Source: Alphaproteobacteria bacterium (GTDB lineage Bacteria; Pseudomonadota; Alphaproteobacteria; Micavibrionales; Micavibrionaceae). From it: a stretch of 34,684 bases of DNA. A program made the translations under genes and the position numbers. Of the stretch, positions 8,582 through 15,804 are shown piece by piece. The notes beneath the pieces are model-generated. The model was not told the DNA's origin, did not search any database, and worked only from the letters and a program-made list of their open reading frames with translations. Positions within the stretch are counted from its first letter, which is position 1. The number at the start of each line of letters is the position of its first letter. The DNA lies in NCBI GenBank assembly GCA_022763065.1, contig JALEGH010000084.1, positions 1-34,684 on the forward strand, read 5' to 3'.

Positions 8582-10069
8582 TTACGTGCCACTGTTGCTT
8601 TTTTGAATAATATTCGTTGTGCTATAGCCATCGTAAAGGGGCATAATTTCAACCTCTCCGCCATAGGACAAAACAACCTGCCCTTCGGGAAGCTGGTCAA
8701 TCGTGTAATCCCCCCCCTTCATAAGAATATCGGGTTGAAGATAACCCACAATGTCACACGGGGTATTATCTTCGCCCTCTTTTTGTGCACCAAAAAAAAC
8801 CACCAAATCAATCGAGCTAAGTGCAGCCATCACGGTCGCCCGGGCCATTTGATCATTCACAGGCCGCGTAGGGCCTTTCAAAATCCGAACCGATTGATCA
8901 TGATTAAGCGCCAGAACAAGACGATCACATTTAGCCCGCGCCTGCGCTAGATAATTCACATGACCGTAATGCACAATATCAAAACAGCCATTTGTAAAAC
9001 CAACCTTCAAGCCTCTCGCTTGCCAATTGTGGATTTGCTCTTTCGCCAAATCCCAATCTTCCATGACAGGCGCAATCATATCCGGATTAACATGATCGTT
9101 ATGAGTAGCCTGAAGTAACTCATCTGTGCTCACGCTTGCCGTTCCGGATTTTCCCACAACAAGACCGCCTGCAATATTAGCAAGCTGCGCTGCTTGCTCC
9201 AGGGAAGCGCCCGCCGCCAAACAAGCCGCCATCACCGCCATGACACTATCTCCCGCACCGGAAACATCATAGACTTCACGCGCCGTTATTTTGAAATGGA
9301 CAGGTTTCGCTTTTTTAGGAACAAGACTCAAACCATCTTCTGAACGAGTCACCAGAACATTTTCAATTTTGCTGACTTTCATCAAACTTTTAGCGGCTTT
9401 TTCAATCTCCTCATCTGTTTGAACAGGCAAGCCCTCTGTAATTTCTTCAAGCTCTTTACGATTGGGCGTCATCAACATAACACCCTGATAACAACTCAAA
9501 TCCTTACGTTTGGAATCGATCAAAACAGGCACTCTATGAGTTTTTGCCAATTTCATAAGCTCCTTAATCAACTGGTCGGCCAAAACACCTTTACAGTAGT
9601 CAGATAGAATCAGAGCATCCATCTTCTCAATACTCTCACGCACCTGCACCAAAATTTTATCTTCTATCTGAGATGAAATAGGAACCGTTTCTTCCCGGTC
9701 CACTCTCAAAAGCTGCTGCCCAGCTGATACATATCTGGTTTTTTGAATAGTTGGACGTTGCTCATCAATCAAACAACCTTGCGATTCGCTTCCCAGCGAT
9801 TCGACCATCTCCTTGACCTGCTGCCCTGCTACATCCTGCCCAATAACGGAGAAAATCCGTGTTTTCACCCCAAGAGCAGCCAAATTGGCCAAAACATTAC
9901 CCGCGCCTCCCAGCATTGGGCGCTCCCCGGTATATTTAAGCACCGGAACCGGCCCTTCCGGAGAAATACGCGAAACGTCTCCATACACAAAAGAATCCAA
10001 CATAATGTCCCCAACAACCATCACTGAAACATTTTGGAAGCTGTTTAGTAACCCATTGTAATTATTCAT
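8582..10069 (-). CDS. hldE: Bifunctional heptose-7-phosphate kinase / heptose-1-phosphate adenylyltransferase HldE
   Basis: HldE carries out two cytoplasmic steps in ADP-heptose synthesis for the LPS inner core: kinase action on D-glycero-D-manno-heptose 7-phosphate and adenylyl transfer onto the 1-phosphate. The N-terminal PfkB kinase domain (about 1-320) has GGAGNVLANLAALG (54-67) and the catalytic GAGD (271-274, Asp274). The C-terminal cytidylyltransferase-like domain starts near 350 with TNGCFDIVHYGH (359-370). The frame is open to 10132, but the ATG at 10069 is next to the conserved start, has AAAGAGAC upstream and gives 495 residues, near the usual length of about 480. It is divergent from the MshEN-BTLCP gene. 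The single-gene fusion is common in Proteobacteria. Confidence 0.96.
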   Translation of the reverse strand: MNNYNGLLNSFQNVSVMVVGDIMLDSFVYGDVSRISPEGPVPVLKYTGERPMLGGAGNVLANLAALGVKTRIFSVIGQDVAGQQVKEMVESLGSESQGCLIDEQRPTIQKTRYVSAGQQLLRVDREETVPISSQIEDKILVQVRESIEKMDALILSDYCKGVLADQLIKELMKLAKTHRVPVLIDSKRKDLSCYQGVMLMTPNRKELEEITEGLPVQTDEEIEKAAKSLMKVSKIENVLVTRSEDGLSLVPKKAKPVHFKITAREVYDVSGAGDSVMAVMAACLAAGASLEQAAQLANIAGGLVVGKSGTASVSTDELLQATHNDHVNPDMIAPVMEDWDLAKEQIHNWQARGLKVGFTNGCFDIVHYGHVNYLAQARAKCDRLVLALNHDQSVRILKGPTRPVNDQMARATVMAALSSIDLVVFFGAQKEGEDNTPCDIVGYLQPDILMKGGDYTIDQLPEGQVVLSYGGEVEIMPLYDGYSTTNIIQKSNSGT

Positions 10070-10245
10070 ATTTTTGTCTCTTTTTGGCCAAAAAATTAAA
10101 ATAACGCTCCCAATCATAACCGGTTTTAACAATTTCTTAACTAAAAACTTTTTCTTTTATGTCATTTGTTAGTATTTCAGTAACACTTTTGCGTAATAAT
10201 GGAACTCTAGGGATTTTAATAAAGTAAATCGGTACGGGGATTACT

Positions 10246-11208
10246 GTGTCATACGCGTTAGAAGAAAAAGAAGTGCAACATCAGGGGATTCTCTCCAGAT
10301 TAAAAGCACGTCTCAGAAAAAACCGACTCGGTGAACTTCTTGTTCAAGACGGTGCCCTAACTTCCGATCAACTTGATTATGCCTTGGCCCGCAGCAAAAA
10401 AAGCGGACAACAGCTTGGTCATGTTTTGGTGGCCGAAGACCTCGTTTCCCGCGGTACAATCCAGCGCACATTATTGGAACAATTCACACTACGTTGTGTG
10501 ATGACTGGTGTTGCCGTCTTTATTTCTTTGGCATCTATGGGATTTGCCAAACAGGCCAGAGCCGGACAAATTCAAGATGCCACAACGCGCATTTCTTTGG
10601 CTTATGATTCATTCGAGCAAGTGAGCTATCACCCGAAACTTTTCGGTTCGACTGAAAAACGTTCAGGCTCATTAAAAGCCTTCACAAAATGGACTGGTAT
10701 GTTTGAGCGCTTCAATGCATCGCTTAATTCGGGTCGTGATCAAGGCGCAATTGGAAAGTTCAAACAAGATTTGGCGGCGCTTAAAGGATTACCGCTTGAG
10801 AAAATGGTGTCGCGTGTGAATAGCATGATGAATGCCAAGCGCTATGTTTCCGATAAAGCAAATTATGGGCAAACCGACTACTGGGCCACACCGGTCGAAT
10901 TTTTCAAGCGCGGCGGCGATTGCGAAGATTTCGCCATTGCAAAATACACCGCCCTTAAAGCCTTGGGCGTTCCAGAAAGCCGCTTGAGAATCGCTATCGT
11001 GCAAGACATGCAAAAGAATATTCCGCACGCCATTCTTATTGTCTACACAGATAAAGGACCGATGGTTCTTGATAATCAGATTAAATCGGCCATACCTGCC
11101 AGCCGGGTTTCACATTACAAGCCGATCTTTTCAATCAATCAGCAGGCCTGGTGGCTCCACACCGCACCAAAGGGCAATCTGACGGTTGTAGCCTCTGCCG
11201 CGCAGTAA
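10246..11208 (+). CDS. Membrane-anchored BTLCP-family cysteine proteinase with N-terminal MshEN-like domain
   Basis: The 320-residue protein has three parts. Residues 27-79 form two 24-residue motifs separated by exactly five residues: RLGELLVQDG...LDYAL (27-50) and QLGHVLVAED...TLLEQ (56-79). This matches the tandem MshEN/GspE-N pattern that binds cyclic di-GMP in MshE, although Arg1 and Gly10 of motif II and Gln24 of motif I are replaced. A single hydrophobic segment (84-100) follows. Residues from 107 on form a bacterial transglutaminase-like cysteine proteinase (DUF920, LapG-like) with the triad C226 (GGDCEDFA), H261 (PHAILIV) and D276 (VLDN). The likely topology is sensor inside, protease in the periplasm. 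The GTG start is supported by ACGGGGA five bases upstream. A second BTLCP gene follows. Confidence 0.86.
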   Translation: MSYALEEKEVQHQGILSRLKARLRKNRLGELLVQDGALTSDQLDYALARSKKSGQQLGHVLVAEDLVSRGTIQRTLLEQFTLRCVMTGVAVFISLASMGFAKQARAGQIQDATTRISLAYDSFEQVSYHPKLFGSTEKRSGSLKAFTKWTGMFERFNASLNSGRDQGAIGKFKQDLAALKGLPLEKMVSRVNSMMNAKRYVSDKANYGQTDYWATPVEFFKRGGDCEDFAIAKYTALKALGVPESRLRIAIVQDMQKNIPHAILIVYTDKGPMVLDNQIKSAIPASRVSHYKPIFSINQQAWWLHTAPKGNLTVVASAAQ

Positions 11209-11251
11209 TTTTCTGCTTATAACGAGCTCACAAACACTTGACATATAGCTT

Positions 11252-11280
11252 TTGAACGTCTAAAGCTTGTTCTTTATAAT
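11252..11280 (+). promoter_or_regulatory. Sigma-70-type promoter for the second BTLCP gene
   Basis: TTGAAC (11252-11257), a 17-base spacer and a perfect TATAAT (11275-11280) form a strong candidate promoter. The transcript would start near 11287, leaving only about a 12-base leader before the ATG at 11299, and no good Shine-Dalgarno is seen. The gene may thus be expressed independently of the upstream protease gene. A TTGACA at 11238-11243 pairs only with a poor -10 (TAAAGC). Confidence 0.55.
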
Positions 11281-11298
11281 TTTTACGTAAAAATCAAG

Positions 11299-11967
11299 AT
11301 GCGTTTTGTATATGTGATACTGTGTTTAGGGTTGTTTCTCCCTGCCTTGCAAATGGCACCTCCCGCGCATGCGGATATTTTGGGTCATCCTTCGGTATCC
11401 AGCGGTGATTCGTTTGATCACCTGCCCCAATGGCAAGAAACCCTGCAACAATACCAAATTGAGCGCTACACACATCAAACACGTAAAAGCCAGAACTGGG
11501 CCGCCTTTATTGATTCCCTAAGAGATGATTCTCCCATCCGTCAGCTTTTAAAAGTGAATCTATGGTTCAATGGCTTCCCCTATAAACAGGATAACTGGGT
11601 TTATAGCGCGAACGATCATTGGGCCAGCCCGGCCGAATTTCTCGAAAATGGAGGCGATTGCGAAGATTTTTCAATTATTAAGTATCTCACTCTACGCCGC
11701 CTTGGCTTTCCGGCAAACAGCATGAAAATCGCCATTGTCTATGATATCTATAGTGGAACCGACCACGCCTTTCTTGTGGTTGAACATGGGGACGAGGAGT
11801 ATGTGCTCGATAATCGTGAGAATATGACCGTTGCCTCACATTACACGGAGCGCTACAAGCCTTACTACGCCTTTAATGAAGAGCAGATTTGGGCCTACGA
11901 AAAACCGGTTATTGCCAAGACAATCCGCAAAGATATGGAAGAAACCGTCCTGCCGGGAAACAGGTAA
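11299..11967 (+). CDS. Secreted BTLCP-family transglutaminase-like cysteine proteinase
   Basis: This 222-residue protein has a Sec signal peptide (hydrophobic 3-20, cleavage near AHA, residues 23-25) and a bacterial transglutaminase-like cysteine proteinase domain. The catalytic triad is C121 (GGDCEDFS), H156 (DHAFLVV) and D171 (VLDN). The acidic residues around the Cys (DCED) match those that bind calcium in LapG. Family members such as LapG cut large adhesins from the cell surface in the periplasm. It is about 30% similar by eye to the upstream gene in the core (both have W-A-[ST]-P-x-EF before GGDCEDF) but lacks the sensor domain and anchor. It converges with pyk, with two bases between stops. 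No adhesin substrate is visible in this window. Confidence 0.88.
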   Translation: MRFVYVILCLGLFLPALQMAPPAHADILGHPSVSSGDSFDHLPQWQETLQQYQIERYTHQTRKSQNWAAFIDSLRDDSPIRQLLKVNLWFNGFPYKQDNWVYSANDHWASPAEFLENGGDCEDFSIIKYLTLRRLGFPANSMKIAIVYDIYSGTDHAFLVVEHGDEEYVLDNRENMTVASHYTERYKPYYAFNEEQIWAYEKPVIAKTIRKDMEETVLPGNR

Positions 11968-11969
11968 AA

Positions 11970-13394
11970 CTATTCAACGTCGGCAATGCGCAAAACATTA
12001 GTTGTGCCTTTTACGCCAAAAGGAACACCGGCGGTCAGGACAATTTTATCTCCCACTTGCGCAAAACCTTTATCTTTTACAAAAGACACAGCCTTTTCGA
12101 CCGTTTCGGCGAAGCTGTTCACATCGGTAATATGATAGGTCCGCACCCCAAAAGACAAAACAAGGCGCCGCGCTGCTTGTAAGCTTTGAGTCAAACATAA
12201 AATAGGCACATCCGGACGCTGGCGCACCGTACGCAACACCGTAGAACCGGATGTCGTATAATTCACGATACAGGCCGCACGGATATCTTCGGCCACATAA
12301 GTTGCCGCAACAGTGATAGCATCAGAAGCATCTTCTTCCACCTCTGGATGGTCTGCATCAACAATGCGCCGGTAGGTCGAATCAATTTCCGTCTTTTCGC
12401 AAATCCGGTTCATAATCGAAACCGCTTCAACCGGATACTGTCCTACAGCCGTTTCCGCCGATAACATGACCGCATCCGCGCCATCATAAACGGCTGTGGC
12501 CACATCCGAGGCTTCCGCCCTTGTCGGACGGGCGTTAGAGACCATAGATTCAAGCATCTGGGTCGCCACAATAATGGGCTTACCCGCATGACGCACCTGA
12601 CGCACGATTCGTTTTTGTACCGCAGGTACATTTTCAGGGGGGATTTCTACACCTAAATCGCCGCGCGCCAGCATAATACCGTCACACAACTCTATAATGT
12701 CTCCTATATGCTCCAACGCAGAGGGCTTTTCAATTTTAGCCATCAGCGCTGCACGTCCACCAATCAATTTTTTCGTTTCGACCAAGTCTTCCGGCTTTTG
12801 CACAAAGCTCTGCGCGATCCAGTCCACCCCCATAGAGGCAGCCGCTTCCAAATCTGCTTTATCCTTATCCGTAAGCGCAGCAATAGGCAGCAGCACCCCC
12901 GGCACATTAAAGCCCTTATGGTCCGACAAAACGTCTCCCGCTTTGACTTGCGCGCTCAGATAGCCTTTTCCCTTTTCCTCAATCACCACGCGCACTTTGC
13001 CGTCATCCAGCAATATCTCGGAACCCACCTCCAAAACCTCCATTACTTCGGGATGGGGAAGTTGAACACGGGTTTCATCACCGAGAGCCTCCTCCAGATC
13101 AAAGCGAATCTGCTGGCCAGCCTTAAGAGCAATCTTTCCGTCTTTAAATTTGCCGATTCGAAGCTTCGGCCCTTGAAGGTCAGCCAATAGGGCAACAGGC
13201 TGCCCGAACTCTTTTTCAAGCGCCCGCGCCGTTTCGACATTCTTTTGGTGCGCCGCATGTGTTCCATGTGAAAAATTCAAACGGAATACATCAACACCAG
13301 ATTCGAAAAGCCGGCGCATCATATCCGGGTCCCCCGAAGCAGGGCCGAGCGTAGCCACAATTTTAGTTTGTCTGAAACGGCGAATCTTTGTCAT
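11970..13394 (-). CDS. pyk: Pyruvate kinase
   Basis: Pyruvate kinase transfers phosphate from phosphoenolpyruvate to ADP, the last step of glycolysis. The 474-residue protein has the normal length and full signature: TKIVATLGPAS (10-20), VFRLNFSHG (36-44, with R38, N40 and S42), the catalytic Lys and metal Glu in AKIEKPSA (K220, E222), the metal Asp in ARGDLGVE (D246) and the C-terminal regulatory domain. MTKIRRFRQTK is the expected start, although there is no obvious Shine-Dalgarno. The gene is monocistronic here: divergent from nrdA across a 513-base spacer and convergent with the second BTLCP gene. Confidence 0.97.
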   Translation of the reverse strand: MTKIRRFRQTKIVATLGPASGDPDMMRRLFESGVDVFRLNFSHGTHAAHQKNVETARALEKEFGQPVALLADLQGPKLRIGKFKDGKIALKAGQQIRFDLEEALGDETRVQLPHPEVMEVLEVGSEILLDDGKVRVVIEEKGKGYLSAQVKAGDVLSDHKGFNVPGVLLPIAALTDKDKADLEAAASMGVDWIAQSFVQKPEDLVETKKLIGGRAALMAKIEKPSALEHIGDIIELCDGIMLARGDLGVEIPPENVPAVQKRIVRQVRHAGKPIIVATQMLESMVSNARPTRAEASDVATAVYDGADAVMLSAETAVGQYPVEAVSIMNRICEKTEIDSTYRRIVDADHPEVEEDASDAITVAATYVAEDIRAACIVNYTTSGSTVLRTVRQRPDVPILCLTQSLQAARRLVLSFGVRTYHITDVNSFAETVEKAVSFVKDKGFAQVGDKIVLTAGVPFGVKGTTNVLRIADVE

Positions 13395-13612
13395 GTTTTA
13401 TGCTTTGTAATATTTATAGGTCCTGACCCTAAGAAAAAACGCTCAAAATGCTCTCAATCATGACCCAACCTTCTCCTTTTTGCAAAAGCTTTCAACTGTC
13501 GTTTGAGATGATTCGAGCAAAGAACAAATGATTCCCGTTCAAAACGAAAAAATCTGCTCACAAACACAAGATGTAGAGCTGACAAATGTCGAACACCGCA
13601 ACAATAATTTGG

Positions 13613-13631
13613 ATAATCTTTGAAAGATTAT
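13613..13631. repeat. 19-bp inverted repeat (9-bp arms, 1-base centre)
   Basis: ATAATCTTT, G, AAAGATTAT is a perfect inverted repeat, followed on the plus strand by a T-rich stretch (TTCTTTTTG). With a one-base centre and all-AT-rich arms it would be a poor terminator hairpin, so an operator is more likely. It is about 220 bases upstream of pyk and 280 bases upstream of nrdA, so its target is not obvious. Confidence 0.4.
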
Positions 13632-13773
13632 TTCTTTTTGAATTTTTTTTAAAATCGGGGATAAGAGTCAAAAAATTCTTAAGGCCTCTAAAACACTAAT
13701 TTTTTTGCTGCTCACTTGGTATTAAACACACAAAATACCCCCGTGAATAACCTATTTTTAATCTGGACAGACC

Positions 13774-13790
13774 CACGAGATATAGTATGT
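13774..13790. promoter_or_regulatory. NrdR-box-like sequence upstream of nrdA
   Basis: CACGAGATATAGTATGT resembles, on the reverse strand, the published NrdR consensus acaCwATATaTwGtgt with about 12 of 16 positions matching. NrdR represses ribonucleotide reductase genes and normally uses two boxes; I find no convincing second copy, so this is weak. Its position about 118 bases upstream of nrdA is suitable. Confidence 0.25.
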
Positions 13791-13843
13791 TGGTTATAGA
13801 TACACCGCTAGGGGTTGTGGTTTGAATATCATCGCATCACAGC

Positions 13844-13865
13844 TTTTCCACAGCAGTTTTACACA
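13844..13865 (+). promoter_or_regulatory. Two DnaA-box-like sites upstream of nrdA
   Basis: TTTTCCACA (13844-13852) and TTTTACACA (13857-13865) both fit the relaxed DnaA box TTWTNCACA, on the same strand and 13 bases apart. A one-mismatch inverted copy (TGTTGATAA) follows at about 13869. They end some 42 bases before the nrdA ATG, where DnaA bound to them could link dNTP supply to replication, as at E. coli nrdAB. Nothing else indicates a replication origin. Confidence 0.4.
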
Positions 13866-13907
13866 TAATGTTGATAATTTTACGTCTACCAAATGGGGGA
13901 ATAAGAC

Positions 13908-15731
13908 ATGTTTGACTATGCGCAAATTGAAGGAGGGAACCGGGTACAAATTGACCGTTCCCGTGATGAGTATCTGACTAAGTTTGGAATTGAAACACTA
14001 TATGATCGCTACCTTCTGCCTGAAGAAGCGCCTCAAGACCTTTTTGCGCGTGTCGCCATGTATTACGGAGATGATTCCAAACATGCGCAGCGTCTATATG
14101 ATTATATCTCGAAGCTCTGGTTTATGCCCTCCACGCCCATTCTTTCAAATGGCGGAACAAGTCGGGGACTTCCCATTTCATGCTTCTTGAACGAAACAAA
14201 CGATAGTCTGGATGATATTGTGGAGCTTTGGAATGAGAATGTCTGGCTCGCCTCTTTAGGCGGAGGTATTGGTTCTTACTGGGGCAATGTCCGCTCTATC
14301 GGTGAGAAAGTTGGACGCAACGGAAAAACCTCAGGAATTGTTCCTTTTATCCGTGTGATGGATTCCCTGACCTTGGCCATTTCCCAAGGATCTTTAAGAC
14401 GCGGCTCTGCGGCAATTTATCTTCCTATTTGGCATCCGGAAATTGAAGAATTTATCGAAATCCGCCGCCCGACCGGTGGAGACCCAAACCGTAAAGCGCT
14501 TAACCTACATCACGGTGTGCTCGTCACCAACTCTTTCATGCAAGCGGTTGAAAAGGACGAAGAATGGGCGCTGAAGTCTCCCAAGGACAAGAGCGTTATT
14601 TCCAAGGTTTCCGCACGAGAACTTTGGATCAGACTTCTCACCGCCCGTATTGAAACGGGTGAGCCATATATCGTTTATATTGATCACGTGAATGACCAGA
14701 TTCCTGATCACCATAAGATGGCTGGTCTCAATGTGAAAATGTCGAACTTATGTTCTGAGATTACTCTGCCAACTGGTCGTGACCATCTGGGCAATGACCG
14801 AACGGCAGTATGCTGTTTATGTTCGCTCAATCTGGAGAGATTTGATGAATGGCAGGATAACCCGCAATTTATAGAAGACATCATGCGGTTCCTTGATAAT
14901 GTTCTGTCGGACTTCATCGAAAAAGCCCCCGATTCCATGAAACGGGCAAAATATTCTGCAATGCGCGAACGTTCTGTTGGTCTTGGTGTTATGGGTTTCC
15001 ATTCTTTCTTGCAATCCAAAATGATTCCGATGGAAGGGGTGATGGCGAAAGTCTGGAACCGCCGAATCTTCCAGCACATCAAACGCCAAGCCGATGATGC
15101 TTCCCGTCAGCTCGCTGAAGAGCGCGGCGCATGTCCTGACGCGGCAGATTACGGCATCATGGAACGCTTTTCCAACAAGATGGCGATTGCCCCAACGGCT
15201 TCGATTTCGATTATTTGCGGCGGCGCGTCTCCCGGTATCGAACCCAACGCCGCCAATGCCTACACGCATAAAACGCTTTCAGGTTCCTTCCCTGTCAAGA
15301 ACAAGTTCCTGACCCAGTTGCTGGAGGAAAGGGGGCATAATACAGAAGATATCTGGTCATCCATTTTTACCAATGAGGGGTCTGTTCAACATTTGGACTT
15401 CTTAAGTGAAGAAGAAAAAGATGTGTTCAAGACCGCCTTCGAAATTGATCAACGTTGGATGATTGAACATGCCGGAGACCGGGCACCGTTTGTCTGTCAG
15501 GCACAAAGCTTGAATGTGTTCCTGCCCGCCAATGTGCATAAAAAGGAGCTGCACCAGATTCACATGGATGCATGGAAGAAGGGTGTGAAATCACTTTATT
15601 ATTGCCGTTCCAAATCCATTCAACGTGCTGAGAGTAACGCAAGCTGGATACGTTCCCGCGAATCGGAAGGGCGTGAGCCCGAACTCCCTGAACAGGAAAA
15701 CCAGTATGAAGAATGTCTTTCTTGCCAATAA
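13908..15731 (+). CDS. nrdA: Ribonucleoside-diphosphate reductase, large (alpha) subunit, class I
   Basis: This enzyme makes deoxynucleotides from ribonucleoside diphosphates. The 607-residue protein has the redox pair C92 (ISCFLNE) and C302 (AVCCLC), the radical Cys in SNLCSEI (N280, C282, E284), the Tyr pair of the radical path (SLYYCRS) and the C-terminal thioredoxin-accepting CLSC (C603, C606). Hence it is class I and needs a small NrdB partner; none is in the window. The protein begins directly with the catalytic domain and has no roughly 90-residue ATP-cone, so it lacks the usual dATP off-switch. Its length resembles the Rickettsia-type NrdA. Start: ATG after GGGGGAATAAGAC. It is probably monocistronic, since a terminator follows at 15765. 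Confidence 0.95.
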   Translation: MFDYAQIEGGNRVQIDRSRDEYLTKFGIETLYDRYLLPEEAPQDLFARVAMYYGDDSKHAQRLYDYISKLWFMPSTPILSNGGTSRGLPISCFLNETNDSLDDIVELWNENVWLASLGGGIGSYWGNVRSIGEKVGRNGKTSGIVPFIRVMDSLTLAISQGSLRRGSAAIYLPIWHPEIEEFIEIRRPTGGDPNRKALNLHHGVLVTNSFMQAVEKDEEWALKSPKDKSVISKVSARELWIRLLTARIETGEPYIVYIDHVNDQIPDHHKMAGLNVKMSNLCSEITLPTGRDHLGNDRTAVCCLCSLNLERFDEWQDNPQFIEDIMRFLDNVLSDFIEKAPDSMKRAKYSAMRERSVGLGVMGFHSFLQSKMIPMEGVMAKVWNRRIFQHIKRQADDASRQLAEERGACPDAADYGIMERFSNKMAIAPTASISIICGGASPGIEPNAANAYTHKTLSGSFPVKNKFLTQLLEERGHNTEDIWSSIFTNEGSVQHLDFLSEEEKDVFKTAFEIDQRWMIEHAGDRAPFVCQAQSLNVFLPANVHKKELHQIHMDAWKKGVKSLYYCRSKSIQRAESNASWIRSRESEGREPELPEQENQYEECLSCQ

Positions 15732-15764
15732 GTTTATTTAATATGAGTATCACTGAGTAATCTC

Positions 15765-15789
15765 AAAAGCCCCGTGAAGGGGCTTTTTT
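15765..15789. terminator. Bidirectional intrinsic terminator between nrdA and aacS
   Basis: AAAAGCCCC, loop GTGAA, GGGGCTTTT followed by extra T residues makes a strong GC-core hairpin with a T-run on the plus strand, and AAAA on the left arm provides a T-run for the minus strand. It lies 34 bases after the nrdA stop and 16 bases beyond the aacS stop, so it serves both convergent genes. It is the only clear intrinsic terminator I found in the window. Confidence 0.9.
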
Positions 15790-15804
15790 ATCAGGTCTTT
15801 GTGT

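Larger units (their letters stand above)
13395..13907. other. Long divergent intergenic region between pyk and nrdA
   Basis: This 513-base AT-rich spacer is the longest in the window and holds no credible gene. It contains a 19-base palindrome (13613-13631), an NrdR-box-like element (13774-13790) and two DnaA-box-like sites (13844-13865), described separately. Both pyk and nrdA promoters must lie here. I do not see a tRNA or a riboswitch; a small RNA cannot be excluded by eye. Confidence 0.5.

Noticed and set aside
11238-11243. TTGACA as -35 of the second BTLCP gene
   Set aside because: It is 31 bases from the TATAAT; the TTGAAC at 11252 is at the ideal 17-base distance instead.
13395-13907. 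Possible replication origin near the DnaA-box-like sites
   Set aside because: Only two or three relaxed boxes, no dnaA, hemE-type or parAB genes nearby; a promoter-control role for nrdA is simpler.
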